The notes below the pieces were generated by a model. The model was not told the origin of the DNA. It made no database searches and saw only the letters and a list, made by a program, of their open reading frames with translations. From NCBI GenBank assembly GCA_026929865.2, contig CM049406.2, positions 29,117,001 through 29,181,000 of the forward strand: a stretch of 64,000 nucleotides of DNA, read 5' to 3'. A program made the translations under genes and the position numbers. Each line of letters starts with the position of its first letter. Position 1 is the stretch's first letter. Below, piece by piece: positions 46,936 through 58,200 of the stretch. The stretch is from Hyperoplus lanceolatus. Its lineage: Eukaryota; Chordata; Actinopteri; Uranoscopiformes; Ammodytidae.

Positions 46936-47311
46936 ATAAGACCGGTTTTCCCCCATCTTAAGAGTCACACTTAATGTGTATTCAAACTCTAGCTTTTTCC
47001 AGTGTGTTCAATTTGGGTGTCGTCATTCATTTGGCCACATTCAATTTTTTAGGTGACAGCTACTGGGGCATCCTGAGTCTCAGTCTGAAACAGAGGTTGA
47101 TTCAGTCGAATATCCTCAGGTCAGCAGATGTGGAATGTGAGATGGAATCCAGTGAGGTTCCAGAGGAGGAACGGGATGAGAGGAGGAGAACATCACGGAC
47201 AGGGTTGCACTCTTTTTAGCTAGATTAAAATCCAAGTCGTCACAAACGTTCAGTGGGATTAGGGATGTTGTAGAACAAACATAAAGTCTAATGAGAGAAG
47301 TTTTCTGTAGT
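46936..47311 (+). other. Possible last piece of the DUF4371 relic
   Basis: A frame at about 47053-47219 (DSYWGILSLSLKQRLIQSN to VPEEERDERRR) follows an acceptor-like TTTTTTAG and could be a further exon, but I do not recognise it. The rest is AT-rich. Confidence 0.25.
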
Positions 47312-47566
47312 TTAAAGGGGACATATTATGCTAAATCTCAGTTTTAGAGGTGTATTTCCAATGTCTACTAGAAAAGGTTTTCATGGTTTATTGTTCAAAA
47401 AACATTAGTTTTCTACCATTGCCCATTTCTTCATCGCCTTTTCTGCTCTCTATCTCAAAAGGTTGGTTTTGACATCTACCCCCCTTCGCAAAAATACTAG
47501 TCTGCTCTGACTGGCCAGATCTACATGGACGTGCATGCACCACCCTGCTCATTTACTCTATACCTA
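47312..47566 (+). mobile_element. Left end of a TTAA-target element (AGGGGACATATTATGC)
   Basis: TTAA (47312-47315) is followed by AGGGGACATATTATGC. The same family begins at 63891 (TTAAAGAGGACCTATTATAC). The element is cut off where the Tc1 begins at about 47567. Confidence 0.45.
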
Positions 47567-48433
47567 CAGTTGTGTTCAAAATAATAGCAGTGTGTTTAAA
47601 AAAGTGAGGCCAGATCAAAATCCTTATCATAGCTTTTATTTCCAAACACGCAAATGCATTGGGGACTATTCCAAATCCAAATATGAAGAAACATTTGTCA
47701 AATGTTTCTTCATCTTTACAGAAAGTGAAGAAAAAGGAATATTAGACTGTTCCAAAAAATAGCAGTGTCTCTATTTTTCTTTACAACTCAAACATTTACT
47801 GTATCAACTGAAAAATGCATGAAGATTTAGCTTTCCTATGAATCACTGAATTAATATTTAGTTGTATAACCTCTGTTTCTGAGAACTGCTTCACATGTGT
47901 TGCAGGGAGCCGACCAATTTATCGCACCTGTGAACAGGTGTTTCAGCCCAGGACGATTGGACTACATTCCACAATTCCTCTGCATTTCTTGGTTTTGCCT
48001 CAAAAACAGCCTTTTTGATGTCACTACATGGGTTTTCTATTGGATTAAGGTCCAGGGATTGGGCTGGCCACTCCATGACGTTAATCTTGTTGGTCTGGAA
48101 CCAAGATCTTGTTCGCTTACTGGTGTGTTTGGGGTTGTTGACTTGTTGGAACACCCATTTCAAGGGCATTTCCTCTTCAGCATAAGGCAACATGACCTCT
48201 TCAAGTATTCTAATGTATCCAAACTGATCCATGATCCATGATATGCGATAAATAGACCCGACACCATAGTATGAGAAACAGCCCCATAACATGATGTCTG
48301 CGCCACCATGCTTCAATGTCTTCAAAGTGTACTGTGGCTTGAATAGGGGCCGCAGACAGTTTGTCAGACGACCCCCAAACACTGAATTCAAGCCACAGTA
48401 CACTTTGAAGACAGTGAAGCATGGTGGCGACAT
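47567..48433 (-). pseudogene. Tc1 transposase C-terminal half, rearranged
   Basis: After TA at 47565-47566 the terminus CAGTTGTGTTCAAAATAATA is typical of a fish Tc1 family. The minus-strand frame 48433-47891 gives LKHGGADIMLWGCFSYYGVG, then AEEEMPLKWVFQQVNNPKHT and NVMEWPAQSLDLNPIENP, covering the DDE catalytic half. The 5' side is replaced by an inverted duplicate. 48386-48429 is the complement of 48301-48344 with one mismatch, so the plus-strand sequence from 48370 onward carries the same transposase segment (RRPPNTEFKPQYTLKTVKHG) in opposite orientation. The second terminus is missing. Confidence 0.85.
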
Positions 48434-48573
48434 CTAAAGGCCAAAATACTGCCGTGAAAAGTAGAGCCTGGCTACACACTGCGCCAAACCCCTTTCAGAA
48501 ATCTGTCTATTCAATGTTTATTTATTAGTTTATCCACATAAGTAACTAATTAATTTAATAATAATTAAAAATG

Positions 48574-48843
48574 AATGCCACTCGCTCCCGCAGATACACA
48601 GCACACGGAGGTCTTATATTCCGATATTTGCTAAAGGGAGTGTTGTTGTATTATGAACGGCCGCTGCGGTACGAAATTCCTGTCTCAACAATGTTTCCTA
48701 CACACAATTATAACTCTAGCGTCTACAGCCTGTTGTTTACATGTAGTGTAACTTGTGTTTATGTGTTAAATTATTCAGCTGTTGCTGTGATGTCAGCTAA
48801 AGCTGATCCTAATGTTAACTAGCTCTCCGTCGCACAATAGACC
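48574..48843 (+). repeat. Direct repeat, copy 1 (270 bp)
   Basis: It runs from AATGCCACTCGCTCCCGCAG to CGCACAATAGACC and is more than about 90 per cent identical by eye to 50489-50759. It ends 25 bases before the TTAA target of the 48873-50433 element. Confidence 0.9.
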
Positions 48844-48872
48844 GTCTGTTTAAACATTCAGCATATGATTAA

Positions 48873-50433
48873 AGGCCCTGGCAACCCAAATCCACTAAAT
48901 CCTTGTAACTATGTTATTTGGAGGGTAAAACGAATGTTAATATGTATATGAAAGGTTTTAGGAATAGCGGCCAACCCCCCAACCCCCAAGCTACTGTCAT
49001 GTCAGTTGGTCGACTATTTGAAAAATCCTGATTCGAATGTTGCATTACATGCCGTTTTCACACGTATCTCCATTCTAAAATATATAATACTATAAAAAAC
49101 AATTCTATACCATCTCTCTGGTGCCGCGCAAGAGACACAGGCTGTCTCTTTGCGCCGGAGCCTACACTCTTAGCCCCGTCTGAGCGAAGCATCGCGTCTC
49201 CCGGTTAAAGTGTGATGGTATTGGTAACTTCCACAGTGAGACCTCGTGAGCCGCCCTGCAGAAAAACTACGTGGTTTAAGACTGAAATGATCACTGGGGA
49301 TTTCGATTGCATGTCCCAAGCTTGGATACACAGAGACATGTCCCCAAACTGACTGCGCGACTAACTTTAAATTGAAACAACCGCCTCGCTCCGTCAGTTT
49401 CAGTCTACAGCCGACACAGTTAATATAACCACTGCATGGACAGCGTTTAAATAAAGCCTCTCATTCTTATTATCATAACGGCTTTGATGCAAATTATTAC
49501 ATCTGAACATGACGGAGGCAGTGTTGGTGCGTAAAAGGACAGCGCAGTTGGCAAGCTCTCCTCACTAGTAGCCTACAAGCCAAGTCGATCGCTGTGCCGA
49601 TTCGTGCCTCTGACACGTTCACTCGCAACATAATGAGTCGAGGCTTTGAATTCAGTGCTGGGGATGCGAAGCTCTTCGGCCATTTCCCGTGCCTCTTTTT
49701 CCTCGTCACATCATTCTCTCTCCCAGCGCACACACACATGTCCCGACCGCTACCGAAAGCACAGCCAGTGTTCCACCCGAAAAGTTGGACACAAGCTCTG
49801 ATGCTGAATGATCGCTCTGGTAACGGTCAGTCCATTACTGGACACTGAATATTTGACCCCGAATATATAGCGACCCAACTTTTTACGACCTACTCCCAGG
49901 GGTAAACTCCCATTTTATAATCGGACCAATGCGGTACGCCTATGTGTCACCGCTGCATGTAACAATATTGAATCTGTGATGCAATTTTTAAAAACAATGT
50001 AGTTACGAGTCAAGTTCAGGCTGAGCTTTTTTTTTATCAGCACTCCCTTCTGAGAATAGCCTATGTTTCCGTGGCTATGCCTGCAGCACACTTCAACAGC
50101 GGGTCTCCACACTGATCCGCCCAGACAACTTTAGTCTGCATGTTTAGGATCCAACTGACTGGCTGGTTTGAACTAATTTGATTATTTTTTATATTTTACG
50201 AGTTTACTCCTTGTGCTCTTAATTCAAATCGCATATCGCAACATCAGCTCACCTGATGAGCAACATTATCAGACTCCGTCATGCAAAATATTCAAGACAG
50301 CAAAAAAGCTGTTTTGTTAGACAAAATGTTATAATATTTATGAAAATTTATTTTTAATTGGATAATTGTAAACAGCTTATAGAGAAACCCAACATTAATG
50401 TCATATATTTATGTCTGTGGGTTGCCAGGGCCT
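48873..50433. mobile_element. TTAA-target DNA transposon with 16-bp perfect TIRs
   Basis: AGGCCCTGGCAACCCA is present at both ends in inverted orientation, flanked by TTAA at 48869-48872 and 50434-50437. TTAA duplications occur in piggyBac and Kolobok elements; the termini do not decide between them for me. No transposase frame. A repeat shared with 3040 and 17390 occupies 49195-49935. Confidence 0.85.
49195..49935 (+). repeat. Third copy of the TTGGTCCGAGTATAAG-type repeat
   Basis: It ends TTATAATCGGACCAATGCGG, related to the right terminus at 17843. Internal blocks (TTTAAATAAAGCCTCTCATT and GCGTAAAAGGACAGCGCAGT) match 17420-17525. The left terminus was not found. It lies inside the TTAA element. 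Confidence 0.6.
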
Positions 50434-50488
50434 TTAAATCATCTAAAAACACGTAATCATGTTAAACTTCTACTGTTTTGAAGTTATT

Positions 50489-50759
50489 AATGCCACTCGC
50501 TCCCGCAGATACACAGCACACAGAGGTCTTATATTCCGATATTTGCTTAAGGGAGTGTTGTTGTATTATGGAACGGCAGCTGCGGTACGAAATTCCTGTC
50601 TCAACATTGTTTCCTACACGCAATTATAACTCTAGCATCTACAGCCTGTTGTTTTCATGTTGTGTAACTTGTGTTTATGTGTTACATTATTCAGCTGTTG
50701 CCGTGATGTCGGCTAACGCTGATGCTAATGTTAACTAGCTCTCTGTCGCACAATAGACC
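50489..50759 (+). repeat. Direct repeat, copy 2 (271 bp)
   Basis: Same orientation as 48574-48843, with about 20 scattered substitutions and small indels. It starts 51 bases after the right TTAA of the intervening transposon. Non-coding: the parallel frames differ mostly by amino-acid-changing substitutions. Confidence 0.9.
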
Positions 50760-51274
50760 TTAGGTCGGTGTTGCAGCCCGCTGTTGGGTGAAGCTCTCTC
50801 CCACATGTAAAAGCAATGGACCTTTGAAGCCTGTCCAATATTCACTGTAGTCCAGCTAGGACTATATTTATGTAAAAAATAAATATTGCTTGAAGCACAA
50901 AATTAATGGCTTTATTTTATTTTATACCCAACAGATCGTTATACCGTCATGTAGTTGTTTTTATTTGAAACACTAAAACAGTGAAATGTTGTGATGTATT
51001 TTAAATGTAGTCTTATATCTGAATTGTTTGCTTTTCACTAGTGATATTTATGTACTCTGAAATGGGCGGTCCCTACAATAATATATATAATACACTGTAA
51101 ATTAAAAGTTGGCAACCCCGATATACGTTTGGTCAACATCTGGTCCTCTGGTGTCATAACACAGGTCACTGCACTAACACACAGCCACGTATGAAATGGC
51201 TAAATCTCCTTGTTGAAAAGCATTGTCAGAATGTAAATCAGAAGATTCCAAATCTCAATGACGAGATGCCAAAG
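50760..51274. other. Intergenic, nothing recognised
   Basis: AT-rich, no paired termini or coding signals. Confidence 0.5.
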
Positions 51275-51278
51275 TTAA

Positions 51279-51455
51279 AGGTGTGGTAAGCAATTATGGA
51301 GAATGTTTGTTGACAAATCACTTTGTCAAATTCAGTGAATATCTCCTCACAATCTGCAAGCACACACAGTACGGAATGGGATTGAGGATGTATTCACTGA
51401 TTTTGACACACATTGATTTGTCAACAAACATTCTCTAGAATCGCTTACCCCACCT
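51279..51455. mobile_element. 177-bp MITE with about 42-bp TIRs and TTAA TSD
   Basis: The left arm AGGTGTGGTAAGCAATTATG...TGTTTGTTGACAAATCA pairs with the right arm TGATTTGTCAACAAACA...ACCCCACCT. TTAA flanks both sides (51275-51278 and 51456-51459). It could fold into a long hairpin if transcribed. Confidence 0.9.
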
Positions 51456-51459
51456 TTAA

Positions 51460-51954
51460 TGTCAACATGGCACATGTGCAAAGTAATTCTACTGAAGATC
51501 TCAGAAAGAACCGGACACGGTCAGGTTTTCTTTCCCCAGGGAAAATGTTTAATCCTTTAGTCCAGAGCGGCTGCAGAGAGAGTTTGATACATGAAAACAA
51601 ACAGCAGAGATCACAGCCAGGTTTGGGTCACATGTTGGAAATACTGCACAGAGGCTACTCCAAAACAAGATATCTGAATAAAGGCTACTGACTGGCTGAA
51701 TCCTGTCCATCACTACTATCACAATGCATCGTTGGTAGCTTACATGATTAAAAAGGAAAACGCCACTCAGTTTGGGATACCAAATATAGTGTTACCCGGC
51801 ATAGGACAGCCTTGCCAATATTTGTTAACTCAAAAATCTAGAACTAGAGCCAAATATGGTAAAAACTGTGCAGGTAGAATTTGCAATTTTTTTAAGGGGG
51901 GGAAAAAAAATAATCACTTCCGTCTCCACCAGCAAAACCACAGAGTAAGAAGCA
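51460..51954. other. Region just beyond the candidate klhl20 3' end
   Basis: No repeats paired and no supported coding region; the frames at 51413-51691 and 51732-51965 have no recognisable domain. Confidence 0.4.
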
Positions 51955-51960
51955 TTTATT
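51955..51960 (-). promoter_or_regulatory. Candidate polyadenylation signal for klhl20
   Basis: AATAAA on the minus strand. It is one of few canonical hexamers I see on that strand between here and the klhl20 stop codon. Use of this site would give a 3' UTR of about 3.2 kb. Weak evidence without transcript data. Confidence 0.3.
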
Positions 51961-54900
51961 TGTGATAGACATTGCTTTTCATTTGTTTACGGGCCATATC
52001 ATAGGCCCAAAACATGTGCCTTTGTGTCCTAAACAAACCATTTGAAAACGCACTGGATCTTCAGAAAAATTATTGGTCATAAAGCAAAGTTTCTTGGTCT
52101 AGGAAATGCTGACTTTCGAGAAAAACATAGTTCTCATAGGAAAAGCTATTGAACAGCAACATGATTCATCCAGAGCAAAAACACATATTGAGCCCTACAC
52201 TGAGAGGCCTTCCCTTGTATTTCTGTGGCAGTGAAACATAACATATTGTCAGGAGTTTTCAACAAGCAGATATACACAGTTTGACACAGTGCATCATGTT
52301 TTGTTCAACAGTCTGTGATAATATTTCTATTGGATGAAAACTTGGCATTCACGACACTCCATATGGAAGATGTGTAGAAGAGCCTGTATCCAGTGTCTAT
52401 GTTTTAGAAAACTGCATGAAATGGACAGATATGACATTTTTAACATCCTAAAACAAACATTCCATTTTCAACAAAAAGTTTTGCATAACTACATGATCAG
52501 ATAATCGGTGATCGTGTGGCATTTAATTCCCTACTAGCATAAAAAAACTAAACCCAATACACATCTCCTATAGCCATACTATTGAATATTAACACCGATA
52601 GTCAGGTTAAGACCTGCTGGCTCACTAATGTGGTTAAAATAATGCATGACTTCAGCCGTGTCTCGTTTTTATGCTGCTATTACAGCGATGCATTTGTTGT
52701 CACCAAATTTAAAGTGCAGAACTGTGATGAACTGTGTGTGGCACACATCTATTTAAAAAAAAAATGTCATTCTCAGTGTGGCCTGAAATGTCTGATTCCC
52801 AGGTTGACCTAAGAGGTTTTTACATTTTTCCTGGAAAGCTGAACACCATATAAAATACAATTAAGAAAAAAAAAAGATAAAATAAATTTTCGAATCACAG
52901 TGCAATACATTGTGAGAAGATTCATTAAGAACCCAAATTAACCATCTACTCAAACTGTGTCTGTCGCCACTCCTGTTTCACACTGAGCTGAGATCAGTTC
53001 TACAAACCAGGGAGCGCTTTAGAAAACTCCAGAGGAGCCATAGCAGTGCTGCACTATACCTGTCCTCCAGCAGGTGGTAGTATTACACTGTGCTGTGTTT
53101 GATGCCAGAGAACACATAGCTGGGAACAGAGAATAATGAACCAAAAGTAATTGAAGGTGTCTCTAGTAATTGAAGAAAACCCTATGCTTGTGTCAGACAA
53201 AAACAATAACAAATATCAACCACAGGCTAGTGCGGGACGAGTTGTTACTTTTTTTAAAAGCATATACAGTTGACAACAAACTTCACAGCATGCTGTCATA
53301 GTCCACTGTCATGAAAACCATTTAGAATTGGTTGCAATGATGTGAAGTATGCAACAGAAATCCAATTACAGGAACTGGGTTTAATTTTCCTCCATGACTT
53401 TTAGTTATCAGGGACCTTTTTGAACTAAGTAAAAATAGTTTCAGGTTTCATATACTCCAAAACTGCTTAAAGACACCCTTTGGCTAGAGAATGCTGTCTG
53501 AACGACGTGTTAAATAAATAGCTAAGAGTCTGATGGATTCCATTTCTGTACTGAGCTTGGGTCGTGGTGCTCAGCTCTGCTAAATATCTCACCCACCTTA
53601 AATGTATGAATTGAAAACTGATTCTGGCATTACGGTCCTCACATTTGTGACAATGTACTTTTTACTTGCATCTAAACCTTGAGCCTGGACACAGACCCTC
53701 TTTTTCAGAACACTAAAATCATCTGTATACATCACTGGCTCCAGTGTTCAGTGCCAACACATGAACAAGTGTAAGGGTAACATCGACTGGCCAGGAGTGT
53801 GAAAAATGGGCAGGATCTGCACTTTATAGATCTTTTTCTTTCTTTAAATAACAATATTAGAGTACAAGTGAGTTTAACACCTAAATGCCTTTGAGGAGAC
53901 CAAAATTGTAAGACGCTCTACCCATTTTGTACTCGGTGTCATGACCATGAAGACACTTGGAAGAGATTCTGGGGAAACGACCATGGAGGTAGTGTGATGT
54001 CATGTGGAGGCCTTTTTTTAGGTCTGATATTGCAATATCTCCAGTTTGTCTGAAGCCTACTTAAAGACTGTTGGGATTCAGCAATTGAGCCATACCTAAA
54101 CCAGCCTCACATTTAGATGAGTGTGGTGTCAAAGTTCTTTCTAGTGAGGCAGACTTGAATAACAGGGACATTGAGTTTAGTAGATTTCTTTAACCACACT
54201 GAACTGAATCTCCATTTAACAGCAGCAGATTTGGGAGAAAGTCTTGAGTAGCAGTGACTTGCATGAACACATCCTTCTTATGCCTCCCATCTTCCATGGT
54301 ATCCAATATAAGTGAAATAAATTATAATCTTTTTACTGTCTGGGGGTATACAGTCTAAATGTATTGATGCCTTCAGATGATATGACAGCTTTCTACTGTT
54401 GACTGCTACATGAAGTCCAAATTCATAACGGACACAGCTCGACAGTGTATGCTTCAGACCCCAAAGCAAAATAGAAACAAAATCAACAAAATGGTGGGTT
54501 TACCTCCCGACAGTGTCTCGAGGAAATAGCCTGCTCTCACACAATGAACAGGAGGCTGACTGTTCGGCAGGTTGTTTTAGTTTTTTTTCCACCTTAGGGC
54601 GGTGGTAAGTGGCTGGAATTTTGGGGGCTGGCATTTTGAAGACAAGGGGGAAAAGTGAGCATGAGACTTAGAAAGCCCTGTTACAGTGAACTTATGGACT
54701 TCTTGAACGTCACACAAAAAGGTAAGCTAATCCCGCCCCTTCAGCAATCTTGGTTGAGTTCAAGCTGCCACACCGACAAAATCAAAATGTCCCACACCCG
54801 AGAGGCTTGGAGGATAAAAACCCTCGGCGAGTTACTGGAGAAGGACTGTCCTCTCCAAACTGGAAGCTGAATGGGGACTTGGTAGACTTCTGCTCTCAGC

Positions 54901-55176
54901 GCACGTTCGATGAAGACAACTAGAGAATATTCCAAAGTGTATGACCTCATTGTGGGTTCGGGGGGATGCGCTGGAGTCCGAAGTTTGTTCCTCTTCCCGT
55001 CCCCAAACGTTTTTTTCTTCTTCTCATCCTTGCATGAATTCCAGCTGCTCTTTTTTGGGAGGCACGCTAGTCGGTGAAAAAGAGGCATCCATTGCAACGC
55101 GATGAAAAGTGGGAGAGAGAGAGTGAGTGTGTGTGTGTTTGTTTGTATGTGTGTCTGTGGGGGTGCTGGTTTGGTG
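51961..55176 (-). other. Candidate long 3' UTR of klhl20
   Basis: The 3.2 kb following the klhl20 stop codon has no transposon termini or recognisable ORFs, unlike most of the window. This suggests constrained transcribed sequence. A GA/GT simple repeat lies at about 55112-55155 directly after the stop. The ORFs at 52582-52812 and 54278-55196 are not supported as genes. The UTR extent is inferred. Confidence 0.4.
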
Positions 55177-55261
55177 TTACCATATGTGGGATTCACAGTG
55201 AGTCATTTTAATCACGCCCACCCCTCCCCCTAGCCGCCGGTAGTTCATCCCGCCGTACAAT
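55177..55261 (-). CDS. klhl20: klhl20 terminal coding exon
   Basis: 85 bases: completes Arg, then [18 protein letters not shown] and MTHCESHIW, stop TAA at 55177-55179. Acceptor CTTTCCAG. It closes the sixth blade. Confidence 0.96.
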
Positions 55262-58200
55262 CTGGAAAGAGATGAGAGGCAAATGATGAAGTGTGCAGTA
55301 GAAGTTATGGGCTTAGTCGTATGTGTTCTGGTTCTCATGGTTCTCAAGATTGAAAATTCAAATGGTGGACAGTTCAGTACTATTCTATTAAATCATTAAA
55401 ATTGTTAAATGACGATTAGAGGCTGAGCCCATAGCGGTCAATAATTTTATCAATGGGCTTCAGTCCCAGCAAAATAAATGTTTAATTATTTTTGATGGTA
55501 AGGCCATATGAGGAATGTGGACATTATTTCTTATAATAATAACCACAGCAGTTCATCTCTGTTGTCAATTTAGTGAATTGGATATGTGCAATTAAAAAGT
55601 GATGTAAACTACAACATGAATGATGTACACAACAACAGATACTGTCAGTTTTATCAATACGAGTTAAATTACCCTAAGCTAATGTAAAGTTGGCGGCCGG
55701 CGCTACAGCATACAGTGTCATGTAGCAATGCAAGGTTAAAAATCTGTCAAATCACTTCTAAACATCAGAGTTGCACCAACCTCCAAGTGTTTGCATCAGG
55801 GTCGTAGACTTCTATAGTTTTGAGATACGTCGTTCCGTCAAAGCCTCCAACTGCCATCAGCTGTCCGTTCACCACAGCCAAGCCCACCTACACACACACA
55901 CACACACAGATTTAACATAATAAATGCAGTCCATGCATTTTTTACAATTCAACTTTGAAGCTCGATAAGAAATCATTTAAGCTTCGGAAAACTTAAACCC
56001 TTTCATATTTTTCTCACACACACACTCACCCCGCTGCGCCGGGACGTCATGGCGACCACAGGAGACCACTGGTTGGTCCTGGGGTTGTATCTCTCTGCGC
56101 TGCTCAGCTCTGTGGTGTCGTCTCTGCCCCCTACGGAGTAAATCATGTCCTGGTAGACGGCACAGCCCAGGTGCTTCCTCCTGGTGCCCATGGGAGACAC
56201 CGTGTGCCAACGGTTCTCCTGGGGGTTGTAGCGCTCCACTGAGAAAGAGGCAAACCAAATGGAAAAGGGGAAGTGTGTGTGTGTGTGTGTCTGTCTGTCT
56301 GTGTGGTTTCACCCTTGAATGCATGAACTTGCACATGAATTGTAACAGATTTCCACATTTCCTTACTTTAATTTTTAACCGTCACAGTCTAGCTTATCAT
56401 ATCACATTGCTCAGCTCCTCACCTGTATTTAATGGCGACGTGCCATCAGACCCTCCCACAGCATACAGGAAACCCCCCAGGACAGCCACGGCCACGCCCA
56501 GTCGCCTCGTGCTCATGGAGGCCACACGAGTCCATTTGTTCTCCTTGGGATCATACCTAAAAGCATAGAAAGGAAGCCATTCTATTGGATACAACTTTTA
56601 CATATCATTATTCAATACAGTCAAAAAGAGTATACAAGTTACATGTAATGAAGCAATCTGCGATATATAAAAAATGAGAACCACACTGAAGCAGATAGAG
56701 ACAACTTATATACTAAAAGGTGGAATATGTCTTGGATGCAAACAGGAGGTGAGGTAGTTAACATTGGTTATTAACTGGCCCTGTGTTCCAATCCCTATAC
56801 TTCCATACTATTTAGTATGCCAGAAAAAGATTTAGGATGTCCCAATACATGCACATCAATTGTATTATGCTGAGAATCAGTGATGCCGGTAACGCGTTAC
56901 TTAGTAATGTGTTACCGGCATCGGACCTCTTTTTTCAGTAACGAGTAATCTAACGCGTTACTATCTCCAAACCAGTAATTAGATTAAAGTTACTCATCAA
57001 AGTCACTGTGCGTTACTTTTTCTGTCATTTTCCTTAGTGAAACATTTTACATAAATGCACAAATGACTGCGATTGCAATTTAATGTAAATAAATGTGCGT
57101 GCATGTGTCTCTAAACGCTCCAACTGCTCCTCTCGTCTTTTTGGTAGCGCCCCTCGTCTCTGACATGCAGCGTGTGTGTGTGCCTGTGTGTGTGTGCCTG
57201 TGTGTGTGTGTGTGTGTGTGTGTGCAGCAGCATTACGGCCGAGTCTAAGCTGAACTGTGGCGCAAAACAAAGTTTTCCCCCCGATGAAATATAGCGTCTG
57301 CTATGGGGATATTTAGGATTCGGGTACGGTGACGTTGAAGAGATAGAAGTGTTTAAAACTTGGAAACTTATAGTCACGTGGCGACCGGTGGCCGCACACA
57401 CCCAGTCTATCAACCTATTATTTACTATCTATTAGGGGTGTAACGGTACACTAAAGTCACGGTTCGGTACGTACCTCGGTTTTGAAGTCACGGTACGGTA
57501 CAGTACGGTACGGTTCATAGTTAAAGGATGATTTCACCGGTGGAAATATGAATGTACCTATGTAGAGCAAAACCTATGTGTTATAAATGTGCAAAAATTT
57601 TGGAAATCGGTTCACCCTAGCCTGAGAAACGGCAAAAAGAGTGTTTTTATGGTCTCTCTGCCGGTCTCTGCCTCTAAAGTCAGAAATCCTCCGGCTACCA
57701 CAATGCACTGCGCTAGCAGCACTCCAAGGCCCCGCCCACATTTCCATAGTCTCGTCTCGTCTGACCCGGTCTGACCTCTGACTCCGATGAGAGTTTGTAA
57801 ACACCAAACACACTACTTCCCATTACAGTTATTGGCGATACCTCGACCAATACAGACTCTATGTAGATTCCACAATTAATATATATTTTTTTTTTAAATA
57901 TGAATGTATTAGTTTCGGTTTCACTGTAAAACGGAGGGAAGGAAATGCGCACTACACTAGTCTAACTTTTCTTCAGTTTACAAGATAGTGAGCTGTTTTC
58001 AACAATGCCTGCGGCTAAAAAAAAAAACTAGCCTAGCCTTCAAAACAAACCGGAGGACTGAAACTAAATATTCTAGCCTGGGCGTGAAGAGGACAATCTG
58101 GACGGGACTGACGTATCTTCGTTGTGGACAGGTTGTGTGGACCGGGCCTGCAAAATGCACTCGCGTACAGGTAAGACTTTCAACGTATTTGACTATATTT

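Noticed and set aside
48571..50759. Parallel frames of 83 and 86 codons in the two direct repeats
   Set aside because: The copies differ mostly by amino-acid-changing substitutions and a frameshift near the start, so there is no sign of protein-level constraint.
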